Origin: Effrenium voratum
Taxonomy: Eukaryota; Sar; Dinophyceae; Suessiales; Symbiodiniaceae
Length of the DNA: 64,000 nucleotides
Direction of reading: 5' to 3'
Assembly: GCA_963377175.1 (NCBI GenBank)
Contig: CAUJNA010000180.1
Location: 297,633 to 361,632 of the forward strand
Shown here in pieces: positions 13,701-24,236 of the stretch; positions within the stretch are counted from its first letter, which is position 1; the number at the start of each line of letters is the position of its first letter. Made by a program: the position numbers and the translations under genes. The notes beneath the pieces are model-generated. The model did not search any database and was not told the DNA's origin. It saw only the letters and a list, made by a program, of their open reading frames with translations.

Positions 13701-16332
13701 AAGGGGGTTGGATGCAGACTCCATGTGTGGATCCACCTTTCGATGCTGAACATCTAAACACAGCACCAGGGCGAACTTCGGAAGCCACACAAGCAAAACA
13801 TTAAATGAGAATGAAGCCTGCGGGCTTAAGGAATTGACATGCAGAACAACCTTCGTTCCAAACAAAACAAACATGAGACAAGCCTGAGGGGGTCCAACTA
13901 CCCCCAAACGTGATACGGTTCCGCTCCAACATCCTGAAAATACACCGGATCCCTCCGAAAGGGGTTGCAGCCCACCTTGGCAAGGAACCCAACACAATGA
14001 AAACAAACTTGTTCACCAGCAGAATCACAGTTGTCTGAGCTGGCACACGCCATAATTTTAGCTACAAAAGGTCATTCAAGATATCCCATCGAAGACACAG
14101 CTCCTGCGTTTTGCCCAGAAAGGGAACGTCCATGGATACCGCCACTTCTAAAGATAAGGCTGTCCGAAAGGTTGAAACTGGCGTTGACGACTGAGCGCGG
14201 TATTGCGAATGCTTGACATCCACTGAAGTTACTAGTCTGAAAAGTCAGAACAAAATCCACTAGGTCTGCTCGCTTTGTGGGACCGGCGCCGCAAGTCCCC
14301 CCCAAAAACAAAATCAACAAGCAGGTTCCTCAGCATCCTCAACCTGATGCTTCCCAATAACCGATTGCTTGCTTTTCTGCACGGCTCTCTCTAGTCTTCA
14401 TTTCCATGGCTTTCTCCTTCTCAGTAGTTAAAAGACATGCTCGGCCTCATTGCTTCATCATTTGATTTCCTTTTTAATAGCTGAAGAGTATGGTCCGTCC
14501 TCATGTCCGCCTAGGTTTAGTCCAACAAGTTTGGCTCTTGGTCCGCGTCTCAGGGTTAGACTCAACCTGTGAATGAACAAAGGGGCTTGGGAATGAACCA
14601 ATGGATCCCAACGGAAACCACCAGTAGGATGGTTCGGTTCGGGGTCATTCCATTTCTCATTCCTATCGAACCAGTAAATAGGATACGGACCTAACTGGGC
14701 TTCCAGCCAAAAAGGGAAACAACCTTGCAGTAATACGGGTGTACCCTTTTTTGGATTATGTGGGGAACTTAAAAGGCAACAACCCTATTTCGGGGGTCCC
14801 CTATTTTGAGACACACCCATATGCTTCGGCTTTCCGTTAAGCTTTCAGACAACCAATGGAAACGCGGTACCGAACGCTTAAGCCGCTGTTGTTGAATTAA
14901 ACCACCTCTTTGGGATTCCTTTTAAGGGCGCCAGGGAATGGCAGTTTAAATTTCAGACCAACTTCCTGTTACCCGGACTCAAACGAAAGGACATACCCAA
15001 AAACGGCTAAATGTTGCCTCGCCCTTGTGATGCTTGCATGGCAACTAAGCAAACATTGTTTTCCCTGTGGGTAGTGGAAAAGAGCACCAACATGGTGGTG
15101 TTCGTGGTGGTTTCCCTTTAAACCACTGCCAAAAGAGGCAACAACACGCGCACACACACACAGCCATACCCATATTAGGCGGTCTTTGGATGGTCATCTT
15201 TGGTAATCTTTGGTTCACAATCTCATTTCGCCTGCAGCAACAAATCCTCGACCCCTGACCGAGTCCCAAGACATCCAAGCTGAAAGCAGGTTGATGGACT
15301 TTGAAAGGGGAATTTCTGCAACGGGGCCCCTGGCGCGCCCTCTTTGGCATACATCCGCACTTTTTGCAACCTCCCACTCTTTCGGGTTAGGTACGCGTCG
15401 GGGCTGCCTGGACGGCCTTCTCTGGTTGATCCGCTTTGGCGAAGGCCGAGATCATGGTGTGGTGGCTCACCTCGCGTGACCCGACTCACTCGAAGCTTGG
15501 CTCACATCAAATCTGGGGTACACATAAAATCATATAAGTAGAATCTATCCTAGATATGGAGGAGACATGGGGAGACCCCAGTAGCAGTGACCAGAACTTG
15601 GAAGACCGCTGTAGTAGTGGATGATCTAAATGTTCATCCACTGTTCGTGGGCGCCAATCAAAATCTGCCAGTGCACCACTTTTGGAAATGGGTGCCACAC
15701 AGAAGCCAACAACTTCCTGGTCGTCTCCTATTTGGAGGCAAACCCATATAGGTCGCATACTTGAAGGGCCAGGGTAGTTATGTCAGGTACATGGTGAGAA
15801 ACCCCACTTACAACCCACTCAACGGGGACGTACAACTGCGGAAGGTGGTTGAACTTCAGGCCAGCCAAGTGCCCTGGCCCTGAAAGTGAACACCCAGCAC
15901 GACACCAGTTTGCGAGCCCGGAAACCTCAGAATTTGTGCAACCCCCAAAGCGACTTCAAGGGCCCTTAGGCATTTAGGAGCCAACAGGGGCCCTTTTGGG
16001 ACAAAGACCACGTCTCGAGACAGGATGGGGACTCCGACAAAGGTGTCATGGAGGTTCAAGGCACAGCACTCATGAGAGCAAAGTGGTCATGTAAGAACGT
16101 CAAGTTTGCATAAATCCAAAAGACACGGTTGTAAACCCTTTAAGTGAGTTATAGCCAGGGTGGTTGACCACATACTAAGTACCCTGCCCCCTCAAGTAAG
16201 GACTTCGAGCAGGATTGTGTCTTAAGCTTCGCATTCAGCCCCGAAAAAGTGAGTCCCGGGCCTGATCTAGGCCCACCTCCTCCTTCATCACCTCCAGCAA
16301 GGCCTCGCAAACTTTTGCTTTGCCGTCAGGGT
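1..16332 (-). CDS. PPR (pentatricopeptide repeat) protein gene, large, partial
   Basis: A multi-exon gene on the minus strand that leaves the window at its left edge. At least nine small exons can be read (listed separately), separated by introns of 0.5-3 kb. Each encodes part of a PPR motif, and several neighbouring exons join in phase to give continuous PPR text: the 16.3 and 15.4 kb exons, then 13.0, 11.3 and 9.1 kb, and again 1.8 kb with the exon at the edge. PPR proteins are helical-repeat RNA-binding proteins, mostly of plastids and mitochondria; in dinoflagellates they are a large family. No 5' end, targeting peptide or stop codon was found, so the gene may start above 16.3 kb. Donors are mostly GC. 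It could be two adjacent PPR genes, because the exons between 8.5 and 1.8 kb could not all be connected. The family is clear; the exact exon borders are inferred. Confidence 0.72.
1793..1843 (-). CDS. PPR exon, first helix (SPNVVVWTALMKA)
   Basis: A 51-base exon after TTCCGAAG|G, ending AAAGC before a GC donor (GCCCGG). It encodes QSTASPNVVVWTALMK, a canonical PPR start (PNVV-WTALM). It ends in phase 2 and joins to the exon at the window edge: GC plus G gives alanine, and the text runs WTALMKA then HELASQWQRSVALL, a complete PPR helix pair. Confidence 0.7.
2957..3065 (-). CDS. exon-like GC-rich island, candidate exon
   Basis: The minus frame EVMPRMNRRASAAHLRLMR, followed by VVVATNGRLRARLRADAG, lies between AAGAG|GAG and a GT donor (GACGCTG|GTTCATG). 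It has GC-rich codons in an otherwise AT-richer intron. The plus strand is also open here, so the strand is inferred from the surrounding minus-strand PPR exons. Function not recognised. Confidence 0.33.
3701..3884 (-). CDS. exon-like GC-rich island, candidate exon
   Basis: The minus frame is open with strongly GC-rich third positions between an acceptor TTGGCCAG and a good GT donor (ATTGACAG|GTTTTG). It reads RHWLLHCRLLGASSRAS and then a charged, proline-rich linker with VRDEQPLPVPARAKPPPEN. It lies inside the PPR gene and on its strand, and could be a linker exon. No domain is recognised and no phase check was possible. Confidence 0.4.
5493..5537 (-). CDS. PPR exon, second helix (LWFRALHVMAELQ)
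   Basis: Fifteen codons between GTGCAAG|GTG and a GT donor (CTTCAG|GTGAGAG). VSLWFRALHVMAELQ is a PPR second helix and starts in the phase left by the 8.5 kb exon. The loop to the preceding GPGAC is two residues shorter than usual, so the acceptor may lie slightly upstream (the frame is open to about 5,590). Confidence 0.55.
8304..8350 (-). repeat. dispersed hairpin element, copy (reverse orientation)
   Basis: On the minus strand this holds TGGTTTCCCTTTAAACCA followed by GAAAAGAGTACC, a diverged copy of the element described at 11,976. It lies in an intron of the PPR gene. Confidence 0.5.
8524..8584 (-). CDS. PPR exon spanning a repeat boundary (TVKPDLGSFN)
   Basis: A 61-base exon after GGTCAG|G, ending at GCCTGC before a GT (GTAGTC). 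It reads RMAAQ, TVKPDLGSFN, GPGAC: the end of one PPR motif, the usual PD dipeptide, and the first helix of the next. The phase does not fit the chosen end of the 9.1 kb exon, so either an exon between 8.6 and 9.06 kb was missed or that exon ends later. Confidence 0.6.
9061..9118 (-). CDS. PPR exon, second helix (LWEQASELFRLAMVKG)
   Basis: A 58-base exon behind the best pyrimidine tract on this side of the window (CCTCCCCCCCTCGCACTCGC upstream of GCGTCAG|GTG). It encodes VSPG then LWEQASELFRLAMVKG, the typical WEQALELF second helix of dinoflagellate PPR repeats. The chosen donor is GC (AAGG|GCTCCG); the frame stays open to about 9,002, where a GT (CTTTGAG|GTGGTT) is an alternative end. Confidence 0.65.
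9694..9740 (+). repeat. dispersed hairpin element, diverged copy
   Basis: TATGTTTCCGATAGACCAAC followed by AAAAAGAGTACCCTC and an A/CA-rich tail. Same layout as the copy at 11,976, with substitutions. Confidence 0.4.
9905..10140 (+). repeat. tetranucleotide array (ATTG/TTGA, then TTGT)
   Basis: Imperfect, then near-perfect ATTG repeats (about 13 uninterrupted units between 10,028 and 10,082) passing into TTTG/TTCG units. Non-coding, although both strands give long open frames because the four-base unit cycles through all reading frames. Confidence 0.9.
10330..10985 (+). repeat. tetra- and pentanucleotide arrays (CATT, AATC, AAGC, CATTC)
   Basis: A patchwork of CATT repeats (10,370-10,585), then AATC repeats (10,587-10,620 and 10,708-10,735) flanking AACC/AAGC units, then CATTC-like units (10,797-10,975). 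The AATC units are the reverse complement of the ATTG array at 10.03 kb, so the two could pair. Confidence 0.85.
11285..11310 (-). CDS. PPR micro-exon (YNAAIRAL)
   Basis: A 26-base exon after the acceptor CCGCCAG|G. It encodes YNAAIRAL, the first helix of a PPR motif, and stops at a GC donor (GCTACT). It joins in phase 0 to the 9.1 kb exon, giving YNAAIRAL then VSPGLWEQASELF, a normal PPR helix-turn-helix. A longer version, open to 11,251 before a GT, is possible but would break the motif. Confidence 0.6.
11976..12017 (+). repeat. dispersed hairpin element, best copy
   Basis: CCTTTTGGTTT, then CCCTTT, then AAACCAACCC, AAAAAGGGTACCCTT. CCTTTTGGTTT can pair with AAACCAA..AAAAGG (three extra C bulged), so the unit folds into a hairpin, and it is followed by the palindrome AAGGGTACCCTT. 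It lies in a PPR intron. About a dozen diverged copies occur across the window in both orientations. It resembles a MITE or introner-like element; the class is an inference. Confidence 0.55.
13023..13050 (-). CDS. PPR micro-exon (ALSQAENLV)
   Basis: A 28-base exon after a strong pyrimidine-rich acceptor (CCTCCTGTTTGCAG|G), ending before a GC donor (GTGG|GCTTGG). It starts in phase 0, matching the exon at 15.4 kb, and ends in phase 1, so that its last G plus the GC of the 11.3 kb exon form a glycine codon. The joined text reads NLVG then YNAAIRAL, like the NVVSYNAAI of PPR motifs. The open frame continues past the chosen donor, so the end is an inference. Confidence 0.5.
15107..15140 (+). repeat. 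dispersed hairpin element, copy
   Basis: GGTGGTTTCCCTTTAAACCA followed by CTGCCAAAAGAGGC. The first half is identical to the 11,981 copy; the second half has lost the GTACC palindrome. Inside a PPR intron. Confidence 0.5.
15408..15470 (-). CDS. PPR exon, start of a repeat (VSHHTMISAFAKADQPEKAVQ region)
   Basis: Exactly 21 codons between an acceptor CGCGAG|GTG and a GC donor (CCAG|GCAGCC). The text VSHHTMISAFAKAD followed by QPEKAVQ is a textbook PPR first helix and turn. Third codon positions are GC-rich, unlike the flanking intron. This is one of the two clearest PPR exons in the window. Confidence 0.78.
16262..16332 (-). CDS. PPR exon, end of a repeat (ALLEVMKEEVGLDQ)
   Basis: Exon of 71 bases following an ACTCAG acceptor and ending at GATCAG before a GC donor (GCCCGG). 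It reads DPDGKAKV, then CEALLEVMKEEVGLDQ, the second helix of a PPR motif. It ends in phase 0 and joins directly to the 15,470 exon, where the next motif begins with VSHHTMISAF, as expected at a PPR boundary. Confidence 0.6.
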
Positions 16333-19300
16333 CTGAGTATAGATTGGGTTGTAATCCGGTAAATCTATTCATGAGGTTTATAACCCCATTCATAAGCTGG
16401 GCCAAGCAAGGGCCAAAAAAGCACCCGCCAAAATCGGTGGGATACCTCGCATGCAAACAGCGTTCCTTTCCAAATGAACTAAAGCAACCCCACAAAGAGA
16501 TTCGCAAGGAGATTCCCTCACAACATGTTTTTTTGGGGTGCGTGTCAATGTGCAAAGGAGTGATAATTAAACGGAAAACATATTGTGAGCCAATTCAAAA
16601 GAGGATCTTGCAGAATCTGAGTTCCTCTCCGGCCTTGGACTCCTAGACAGTTCCAGGCTTCGACCCAGGTCAGTAGGAGAAGCGAGTGTGCACACAAAAG
16701 TCGGGGAAATGTCAGGTAGGCAGGTACCCGCCTCATTGCGACAGAAAACGTCGATGCGCCTGATTTCACATGCTCTTCTTTTTGGTGGTCCTTTCATGGA
16801 AGGTTTCGCCATTAAACCCGTGGACCATACCCATGCGCTCGATCCCAAATAAGGAGTAATCGAGGGGTGAAAGGATAAATGAAAGCTCACCAAATTCTAC
16901 TAATTGAAGTGTTCAACTGCTTTGAGGTCTGGCCTGGGGACTGGGGGAACCACCCCACTGCCAAAGCATATTCGCTCCACAAAAGCCGCGAATCTATGCT
17001 GTTATGATGCGTCAATATCCACAACCTGGTATTACAGAATGAAAAGTGTGGCCGCACCTGCTCATCCGTTGGAACCCTTACTACCCTTACGTTTGTTACA
17101 CTGCAAGCTGTCTCGGTGGTAGCAACAAACAACAGAAGCCCGCAAAGCTCTCCGCAAGCCTGCGCGCGAGTCCATACCTGAGCGGATTTTTGCGATTGGC
17201 TCGCGGAAATCCGAGGGGACCGATTGTTTCTGGACCGGACATGAAACCTACCAAAAGTACCACAGCTTTTGACCAACCCCAAATTTGGTGCTTGATCCTG
17301 GGCCGTTCAGTGAACCCAAAAAAATGCGAAACCATGCAAAAAGAGATTTCGGAAGATGGGTGATTCTAAAATCTCAAGGAAGATGAGGACCCTCATTTGA
17401 ATTGAACCACGAAAAAGGCACAACTCCAGACAAAAAGCCAGGTTCATGGGCGTGACCGTTTTTGAGAGCACCCTTCTTGCGGGAGACAGGGACTGTTGGT
17501 TCCCTGACAAACCTGTCAAGGTAAATGCCATTAGCCCTCCGAGACCACAGGGAAACCTTGTGTTGGTTCATCCCTTTACATACAAACCCATAAGACCCGT
17601 CTGAGCTTTACTTGGCCCTTTGGTGTGCGTTCTTTGGGGATGTCCACCAACAATTCGAGAGAAGCCATATTAGCCCCTATAAACTTGGTATGACCAACCT
17701 GGACAATTCGGGAATCTCTACGGTTTGCGAACTCCAAAATTCGGGGGATATGTTTTCTTTTTGATATGTTCAGAGTACCTGTCCAAGGCTACACCCCGTG
17801 CAACTCGGATGAATTCTGCGAGACAGGGACACATAAGTTTTGGTGGGCACCATGGCCCCTGGCTCCTCTGTCCAAGTGGAAATTTTCTGAGGGTCACCCA
17901 TTTCATTCCCTTTACAACAGATGATGCTGAGTGACCAGCATTGTGAGGCATACGATGCATAAGGAAGCCACCTTTCCACTTTTGTGATACCACTGAAAAA
18001 TGATTCGCCTTCCTGATGACGAATTGTTCACAGAGACGTGGAAAAAACAACAAAAAAACGGTATGACAGAGCTGGGAGCCAACCAACAGTCCCACTTCCA
18101 ATGGATCAATGTAAGGGCTGATTCCCTCATAATCTTCACCCATCGTTCTCATTGGACTCCACCCATTTAAGTTGCTAGGGGGTGGCCCATTTGTTGAAGA
18201 CAAGGATCCCTGAGGACAAAGGTGAAGGTATAGCTAGAAGGGAACAAAAGGACGTGAACGTTGGGTTGTTTGGTACAAGCGCAACTCTTCCACCAATAAT
18301 CTCATGGAGTCCCACGAAAAAAGAACTGATAGGGGATAAATCCCAATTGATGACGTTTTGGTGCACACCCAGGCCCAGGTTCTTGCATTTCTTGCTGGAT
18401 GGTGATGCTGTTTCCACTCCTTAAACGTACAACACAGGGGTGCCACTAGGCATTGGCCTGATGTCCCACCAAACACATGGAACGTGTTCCACATACTGGA
18501 ATCTGGTCAATTAACTTCTGCCAGGGTCAAACCCTTTTGGTCGCTTTGCTCTGTTTAAGGACTGCGACATGTACTCCGGGCTAAGAAGTGACCCCTTAAT
18601 GGTTCTAAACTGTACACCCCACATATACCGGGTGTATAACCCGGCATGGTTGCCGTGCGGAAACAATTCAAGGGTACTCTCTGAGATGACATGACGTTTC
18701 CACGGAACCATTTGGCGCACTCCGCGCGCCGCAGCATCATGGTAAGGCTTTTTAGTCTCTCCTGATGCCTCATGTTGGATTGGTTGATCACCGCTCGTAC
18801 ATCGAGAGCAGGTTGCACGATAATTCGCACAACCGGACCACATTCCCCCTTAAAAAGAGGCAAGGGCGGTCCTTGTAGGAGTCTTCATGACCCTCAAGCA
18901 ATAGGGCATTGCAGCCATAAGTTTGGGGTAATGACGCCCATGTTTGAGGTGTCATCGAGACTCCATCCAAAAGTCATGCAGGGAGTTCAAACACCTGCGA
19001 ATAGGTGGCAATGGCATTCAACCCGCACAGGTTTGCAAGAGCGAAAACTTTACATCACTCGCGCACCGCAGACACCATGAAGTAGGCATAGTCCTGTGAG
19101 CACAAACATGCATGTTGAGCGCTGCTGCTCTTATAAACTCCTCCGTCACCCTTGGTTGTAGTTAATGAACATACATTGAACTGCCGTACAAGTCTGGGAC
19201 AAAACCTCAAAGCAAAAAGACTCAGATTTAGCAAGCGGCAAACATCGTCGCCGCATTTGGTTGGACATAGGCCGCGTGAGGAAATGCCACACTTCAGTGT

Positions 19301-21098
19301 TAGCTTCACTTTTGGTCAACAATAAGGCAGCAAGTGCATCCTAGCTCTCTGCCCAACCCCGATCTCTCTCTCGCTCTCTCTTATAGTCCTTGGCGCTACA
19401 TACTTCCCAACCAAAATATGCTAACCTGGCGCAAAGCCCTGTAGCAGCCAAGTAAAACTAGGCAAAACAAAAAACACGGCATGCGCAATCGACAATACTT
19501 GTGCCTGGAAACTTACTTTACCGCAACCAAGATCGACAAGCAAATATTGCTCCTACTATCTGGCGGCTGGGAATCTCTAGATCGCGACTGTCCTAACATT
19601 TATTTACCCACCTCTCACTTCCTGAGTGGATTGGTCAGAACAAGTCCGTACTTGTTGCTTACCATCATAACTATCTTCCCCAACGAAAAGTCCAGTCACG
19701 GGCGAACTAATAATAAGTCCGTCTTGGAACCGTTGCAGAAATGACTCACAATGAGATTTGGTACGAAGGGGGTCTACCCAAGCATGTGCGCCATGGTGAA
19801 AAAGTCCCTTCTGTGGGCCGTGATCACAGTCCCCATACAAGCAACATTTACAATGCCTGTCGGCACTCCCTCCCAAGCATTGATGGCTTAAAGCGCAAGC
19901 AAAACGAATGCTGCTGGTAGCTCCTCGGGCATATGCTGATTTCTTCTGTACCTCGGCCGGAACTTGTCGCCCCGATTGATCCCATGTGAATGCTCGACGC
20001 TGTTAGGGGGATATATGCATTCAAGGAGGAATCGTATAATTTTATAGGGTCCAAACAAAGGTCCAAGGTCTCAAATGGAGTATACAAGGAATCACCAGAA
20101 GATGCCTTCTGCGCAACGGGGATAATCAGAAACCAATGCCCCGGTAATGCTGTCCGCTGCTCAGGTAAAAGCCAGGACACTCCCAACGCGCTCGTTCCAA
20201 GAAATAGGACAATCACTGGACATGGGAATTAACAAATACCAACTAGTAGCGGACACTTATTGCAGGAAATGGTTGCTGGGATTTGCCCACCCCAAATAGT
20301 TGCGACGCAATATCCAAGGCATGACATCCTCTGAATCCGCCGACCCCCTGCCTGCCCAGAATGGACCATGCTTTTGGCATGGGGGCGGTGTGTTCTGTGT
20401 TGCTTTTGTTTTCTATAGGTAAAATGTGAATATAATTCTGTGTGTTTATATTTATATTTATGTTCCTTGGGGAGGAAAATGCATTGGCTGGATTTCTGGA
20501 TCTCTGGGTCTCTGGATCTCCGGCTGTCTGGATTTCTGGATCTCTGGATGTCTGGATCTCTGGCTTTCTGACCCCCTCTCCTTGCAGGGGGGGGGCGAGG
20601 GTCTTTGCGGACACGAAGACAGACGCAGATACGTAGACAAACACAGACAAACACAAAGAGACACAGACAAACACAGAGGAGCGACAGGGTCTTCGCGGAC
20701 ACGAAAACAGACACACACGCGGGGGGGGGGGGGGGTGAGGCCCACTGCCGGGGTGCCTATCCCAGAAGGGAACTGGCACCCTGTGGTAGTAGAGGTCGTT
20801 GATTTGGTCCCTGGATCTATTCCGGAGAGAGTCCAGTATGCCAATATGGACAATTGGAGGATGGATTGTCCCTGGTGGCTTGTGTTGACTGTGAATCCTG
20901 TGAAGCGGTCTGCAAGCCTTTCTATCACTGTACCATGTGTCGAATGACTGTACAAATGACGTGATGGGCCTTCAGCCAAAATACAAACGGAGTGGGTGCA
21001 AAGGTCAATAGGTGTAACCAAAAGCAACACAAAACAGACACAAATTTCTTTTGACCTTTCACACCGAAAGTGTATGATTGGCTTCTTGGCCTTATGTG
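16333..21098. other. no gene recognised
   Basis: No exon with a recognisable domain was found. A few GC-rich patches with possible acceptors occur (about 17.10-17.21 and 18.68-18.74 kb, both better on the minus strand), and these may be upstream PPR exons, but none joined in phase. At 20.49-20.57 kb there is a CTGGATCT-type tandem repeat and at 20.60-20.74 kb an ACAGACA-rich stretch followed by a G run. Confidence 0.5.
20487..20740 (+). repeat. CTGGATCT tandem repeat and ACAGACA-rich stretch
   Basis: About ten imperfect copies of an eight-base CTGGATCT-like unit (20,487-20,570). They are followed by a segment in which GGGTCTTTGCGGACACGAAG is repeated about 85 bases later with few changes, separated by ACACAGACAA units, and then by a run of G. 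Confidence 0.75.
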
Positions 21099-21133
21099 CC
21101 GTAGCCATACTTGAAAGTGTCGGCCGTAGCCAT
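21099..21133 (+). other. two partial spliced-leader-like motifs
   Basis: CCGTAGCCATA occurs twice, at 21,099 and 21,124. The first ten bases equal the 5' part of the dinoflagellate spliced leader (established: CCGTAGCCAT followed by TTTGGCTCAAG). The 3' half is not kept in either copy, and the motif is on the strand opposite to the genes. It may be a short local duplication unrelated to the leader. Confidence 0.3.
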
Positions 21134-21279
21134 ATATTGTTACAATGATTCATCCAATTTTGGCGCGGATGATTTGTCATGTGAGCAAAATGGAAAACAG
21201 TCTGTGCTGATTCTGTGAGATACCTAGATGTATCGAAAGGTGATGCACAACGCTATGTACATGCGGGACGAATGTGAAA

Positions 21280-24178
21280 CTATTGATCTCTCACTGAATA
21301 GTCTTGTTGGCGGTGAGGATCAATCTGATTGTAGTTCATAGTGCTGATCGTGTGAGTCTTCTCGGTCGGTCGAATGAGTGCCAAAGGTGGCTGCTTCATC
21401 AAGTGATCAGCGGTACCACCGACGGCTGCTGTCGGATTGACTGCCATAGTCTCCATAATCATTCCAGGTCGAATCGCTATAGTCCTTCCATTGCTTTGGA
21501 TTGCCCCAGTACTGCTTGTTGTAGTGGTTACGTGGCGGCTGTCAAACTCGAGGAGTGATTTGTTGGATGATTTTGGGAGCATACCACGATACTCATCACT
21601 CTGCTTGATGTGGAGAACAACAATCTCTTTGTTACGTCCGTGTCCTTGGACAGTAGTGCGTGTTGGCAATCTCGGTCCGATGTACTTCTTGGATTCAGTA
21701 AACATGGATGGTCCCGTAGTTGCCAAAAAGTCCGAGGTCGGAATGTCGTATTCAGGATCAGCGCAGTTTTCCTCGGTTCCGAAGAAACATCTGAACATCC
21801 CGAATGTGGTTCCCCAATTCTGACTCTTTGTGGAAATGTGTCTTGCCAATAGTTCCACTCTTGCGGAAGGTCCACCGCGGACAAAGCATGCAAATGGTCT
21901 GGATGACCATTGCTTGATAATGATGCCCTTGTACCCGAATCGGATGACGTCTTGATGAGTTCTCTGGATTTATCATCTTGAGGACTGAGGAATGCGTCTG
22001 CTTCATTGAGGCATAAGATGTGTGCGCTGTTCTGCATCATCATCTTCACGATTGGTCGGTCCTTCATCGCCATGTTCTTTGGATTCCTCGTGAGGTTTCC
22101 ATGGTTCATAGTAAGCATGTTGATCGTCAGGGATGAGGTGAACTCATGCGTCTTGAGATGGTCCACAGGGGGACGGTCGGTCGGCTGCATCAGCGATCCC
22201 AGGATATCGGCAAATGCTCGGATGATTTCCGAGTCGTCATGTGACCTAAGCTTCTTCAATCCAAGTGGAAGCTTAATAGGATATCCGGATATTGGCTGTG
22301 CATTCCTGTACTCGTCCATGGTGGGACATTCTCCTCGATGGCGGAAGTAGAACTCTTCTTCTCCGAGATTGACATCAGGATCGACGTGCGCCAATGAGGC
22401 TCTCTCGCATTCTGTCAATTTAGGATGAGCTCTCCTTGGATCCTTGTTGTACTTCTCCATGAAGCGGAGGAAGTTCTTTTTGGTTTCCACGAGCTCTTCC
22501 TCGGCGTCCTTCTTGCTCATTTCTATTTCGAGGTAGGTTTCCTTGAGTTCCTGGATGAACACGTCTAAGTTCTCGGAATTGCGATACTCCATGGTGACCT
22601 TTGGTTTGACGGATCTCTCCCCGGAGGGTTCCCTGTTCTCCTCTTCAACTTCGTCTTGATCGGTGGAGCGCCGCCGCTTCTTGGTCTCTGAGGAAGTATC
22701 TTTTTCCTTGCAGTGCTTATCGGAATTTACATGGCTGAAGAAAGCATCGGCGAATTCACGGATCTTGGTGTCGTACATCTCAACATCTTCACGACTGAGA
22801 AGCTTCTTCATGATCCAGTTGTTGCTCATCATGGTGCTACCATCAGGTTCATATGCTGCAACAATATTCTTCGCCTCGATGGTTTGTTCTGTCAGCGCTG
22901 TTCGCTCTTCGGACAGTCGGATGCCATAGTCCTGGTCCTTGAGGAATGCAAGGATCAACAGTGCATCTCTTCCTGCTGGCACATGTGTGAGTGCTGCTTC
23001 TGACTCGTCATCATCGAGGATAACGTCGTCGCTGCATGCCATGTGTTCCCCGAAGGGTTTGACTGGCATTTCCCAGATCTGAGCCCGTTTTCTATGATGC
23101 TGATGAGTTGATTTCCATAGGTTGCATGAAACATGAAAGTGATGGGCTTCTTCGCGAACGGCTTGATCTTTCTTTCTTCTTCAATGGATGGTGGTGCCGG
23201 CCTTCGCATTCTGTATTTTGCCTGAGCTGTGCCTTCGTCTTCATGGGGCGCATCTGATCTTGACGGATGCGGACTTGGAGGAATGGATTCCGTTGGAAGG
23301 TCATAGTCCGGTTCTTCTTGGCGAGGCTCACTCTGTGCTGCTCGTGCTTTCTCCCAATCCCTTCTCGGCTTCTCCCACTCCCTTCTCGGCTTCTCCCATT
23401 CCCACCACTCGTTCTTCTTCTGCTCCATCTGCTCTGGCTTCTGAAGGCAGGGCTCTGAGCCTTGGCTTTGCTTCTCCTCGGCTTGGGCTTGGCAAGGCTT
23501 GGTGTCATCAGGGACTGCCTCACCATGTTCCTGGTCTGGGTGTGTCTTCTCCTGCTCGTCCTCGCCAACCTCTGACCACTTGTCTTGCTGCCCCCATCTC
23601 CACAAGCACCTGGAGCAGGTAGAGCACAGCAAGTCTCGACACCTCCCAGAAGGTACTTCTCCATCTGAGTTGTCCAGCTCATGAGGGCATTCTTTGGGCA
23701 TGAAGTAGCTGGAGTCCAGGCAGTGGCAGCCACGAGCTCTGTATCCAGTTTGCAGCCTGTGGCTTGATCTGGTTGACAGCAGGTTCCCCTTCATCAGTGT
23801 CCACACAGCTTTTGTTGTCTCCGCCAGGTCTCCACCGCGAGGCTCAGGTGCATATGGGTCTTGGTAGACGAGCTCTGCCAACTTCATCTGTGTGGCCATC
23901 ATGCCAGGCCTGGCGCCAAACAAGTTGATGATGTCCATGTCTCTTCGGTTGGCGGCCCTGATCTCCACCTTCTCCTCCTGAGACGTCAAGCCTGCTGTCC
24001 TCATTCTCAAAAACACTTCAGCTTCCCACAGCTGCTGCCTTTGCCTGCCTTGCACAGCATCTGCTTCTTGAGCTCCTGCTGCTTCTGAACTCCTGCTTCT
24101 GCTCCTTGACCGAGGAGCTGCTTCTTCCATGGGTTGGCCTACCAGAAGCTTTCCCTCCAGTGTCTGAGCCACCCACAC
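21280..24178 (-). pseudogene. degenerate retroelement-like protein: possible Tpt1/KptA-like segment plus endonuclease/exonuclease/phosphatase-like segment
   Basis: The coding frame opens after an acceptor CTTTTGCAG|G at 24,178. In order: an E/R-rich, low-complexity part with a cysteine cluster (about 23.6-23.7 kb), a segment with FMFHATYGNQLISIIENGL like the start of RNA 2'-phosphotransferase (Tpt1/KptA) proteins, then RDALLILAFLKDQDYGIRLS, a charged region, and a segment with INMLTMNHGNL and HILCLNEADAFL, like the start of endonuclease/exonuclease/phosphatase domains. It continues in another frame with KGIIIKQWSSRPFACF and FRCFFGTEENC. Two frame breaks are visible: near 23,070 (one base missing in GGGAAA) and near 21,935 (one G missing in a GGG run). 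The frame stops at 21,280 with no reverse transcriptase after it. I recall similar proteins as multicopy in Symbiodinium genomes. The domain calls rest on short motifs; the frameshifts are seen directly. Confidence 0.6.
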
Positions 24179-24236
24179 CTGCAAAAGCACAATAAATGAA
24201 AAACTGTTCCAGAAACAGGTTGCCCTTTGCTAGAAT

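Noticed and set aside
20458..21180. Minus-strand open frame of 240 codons
   Set aside because: Much of it translates simple repeats (cysteine/valine- and proline-rich); not a continuation of the element at 21.3-24.2 kb.
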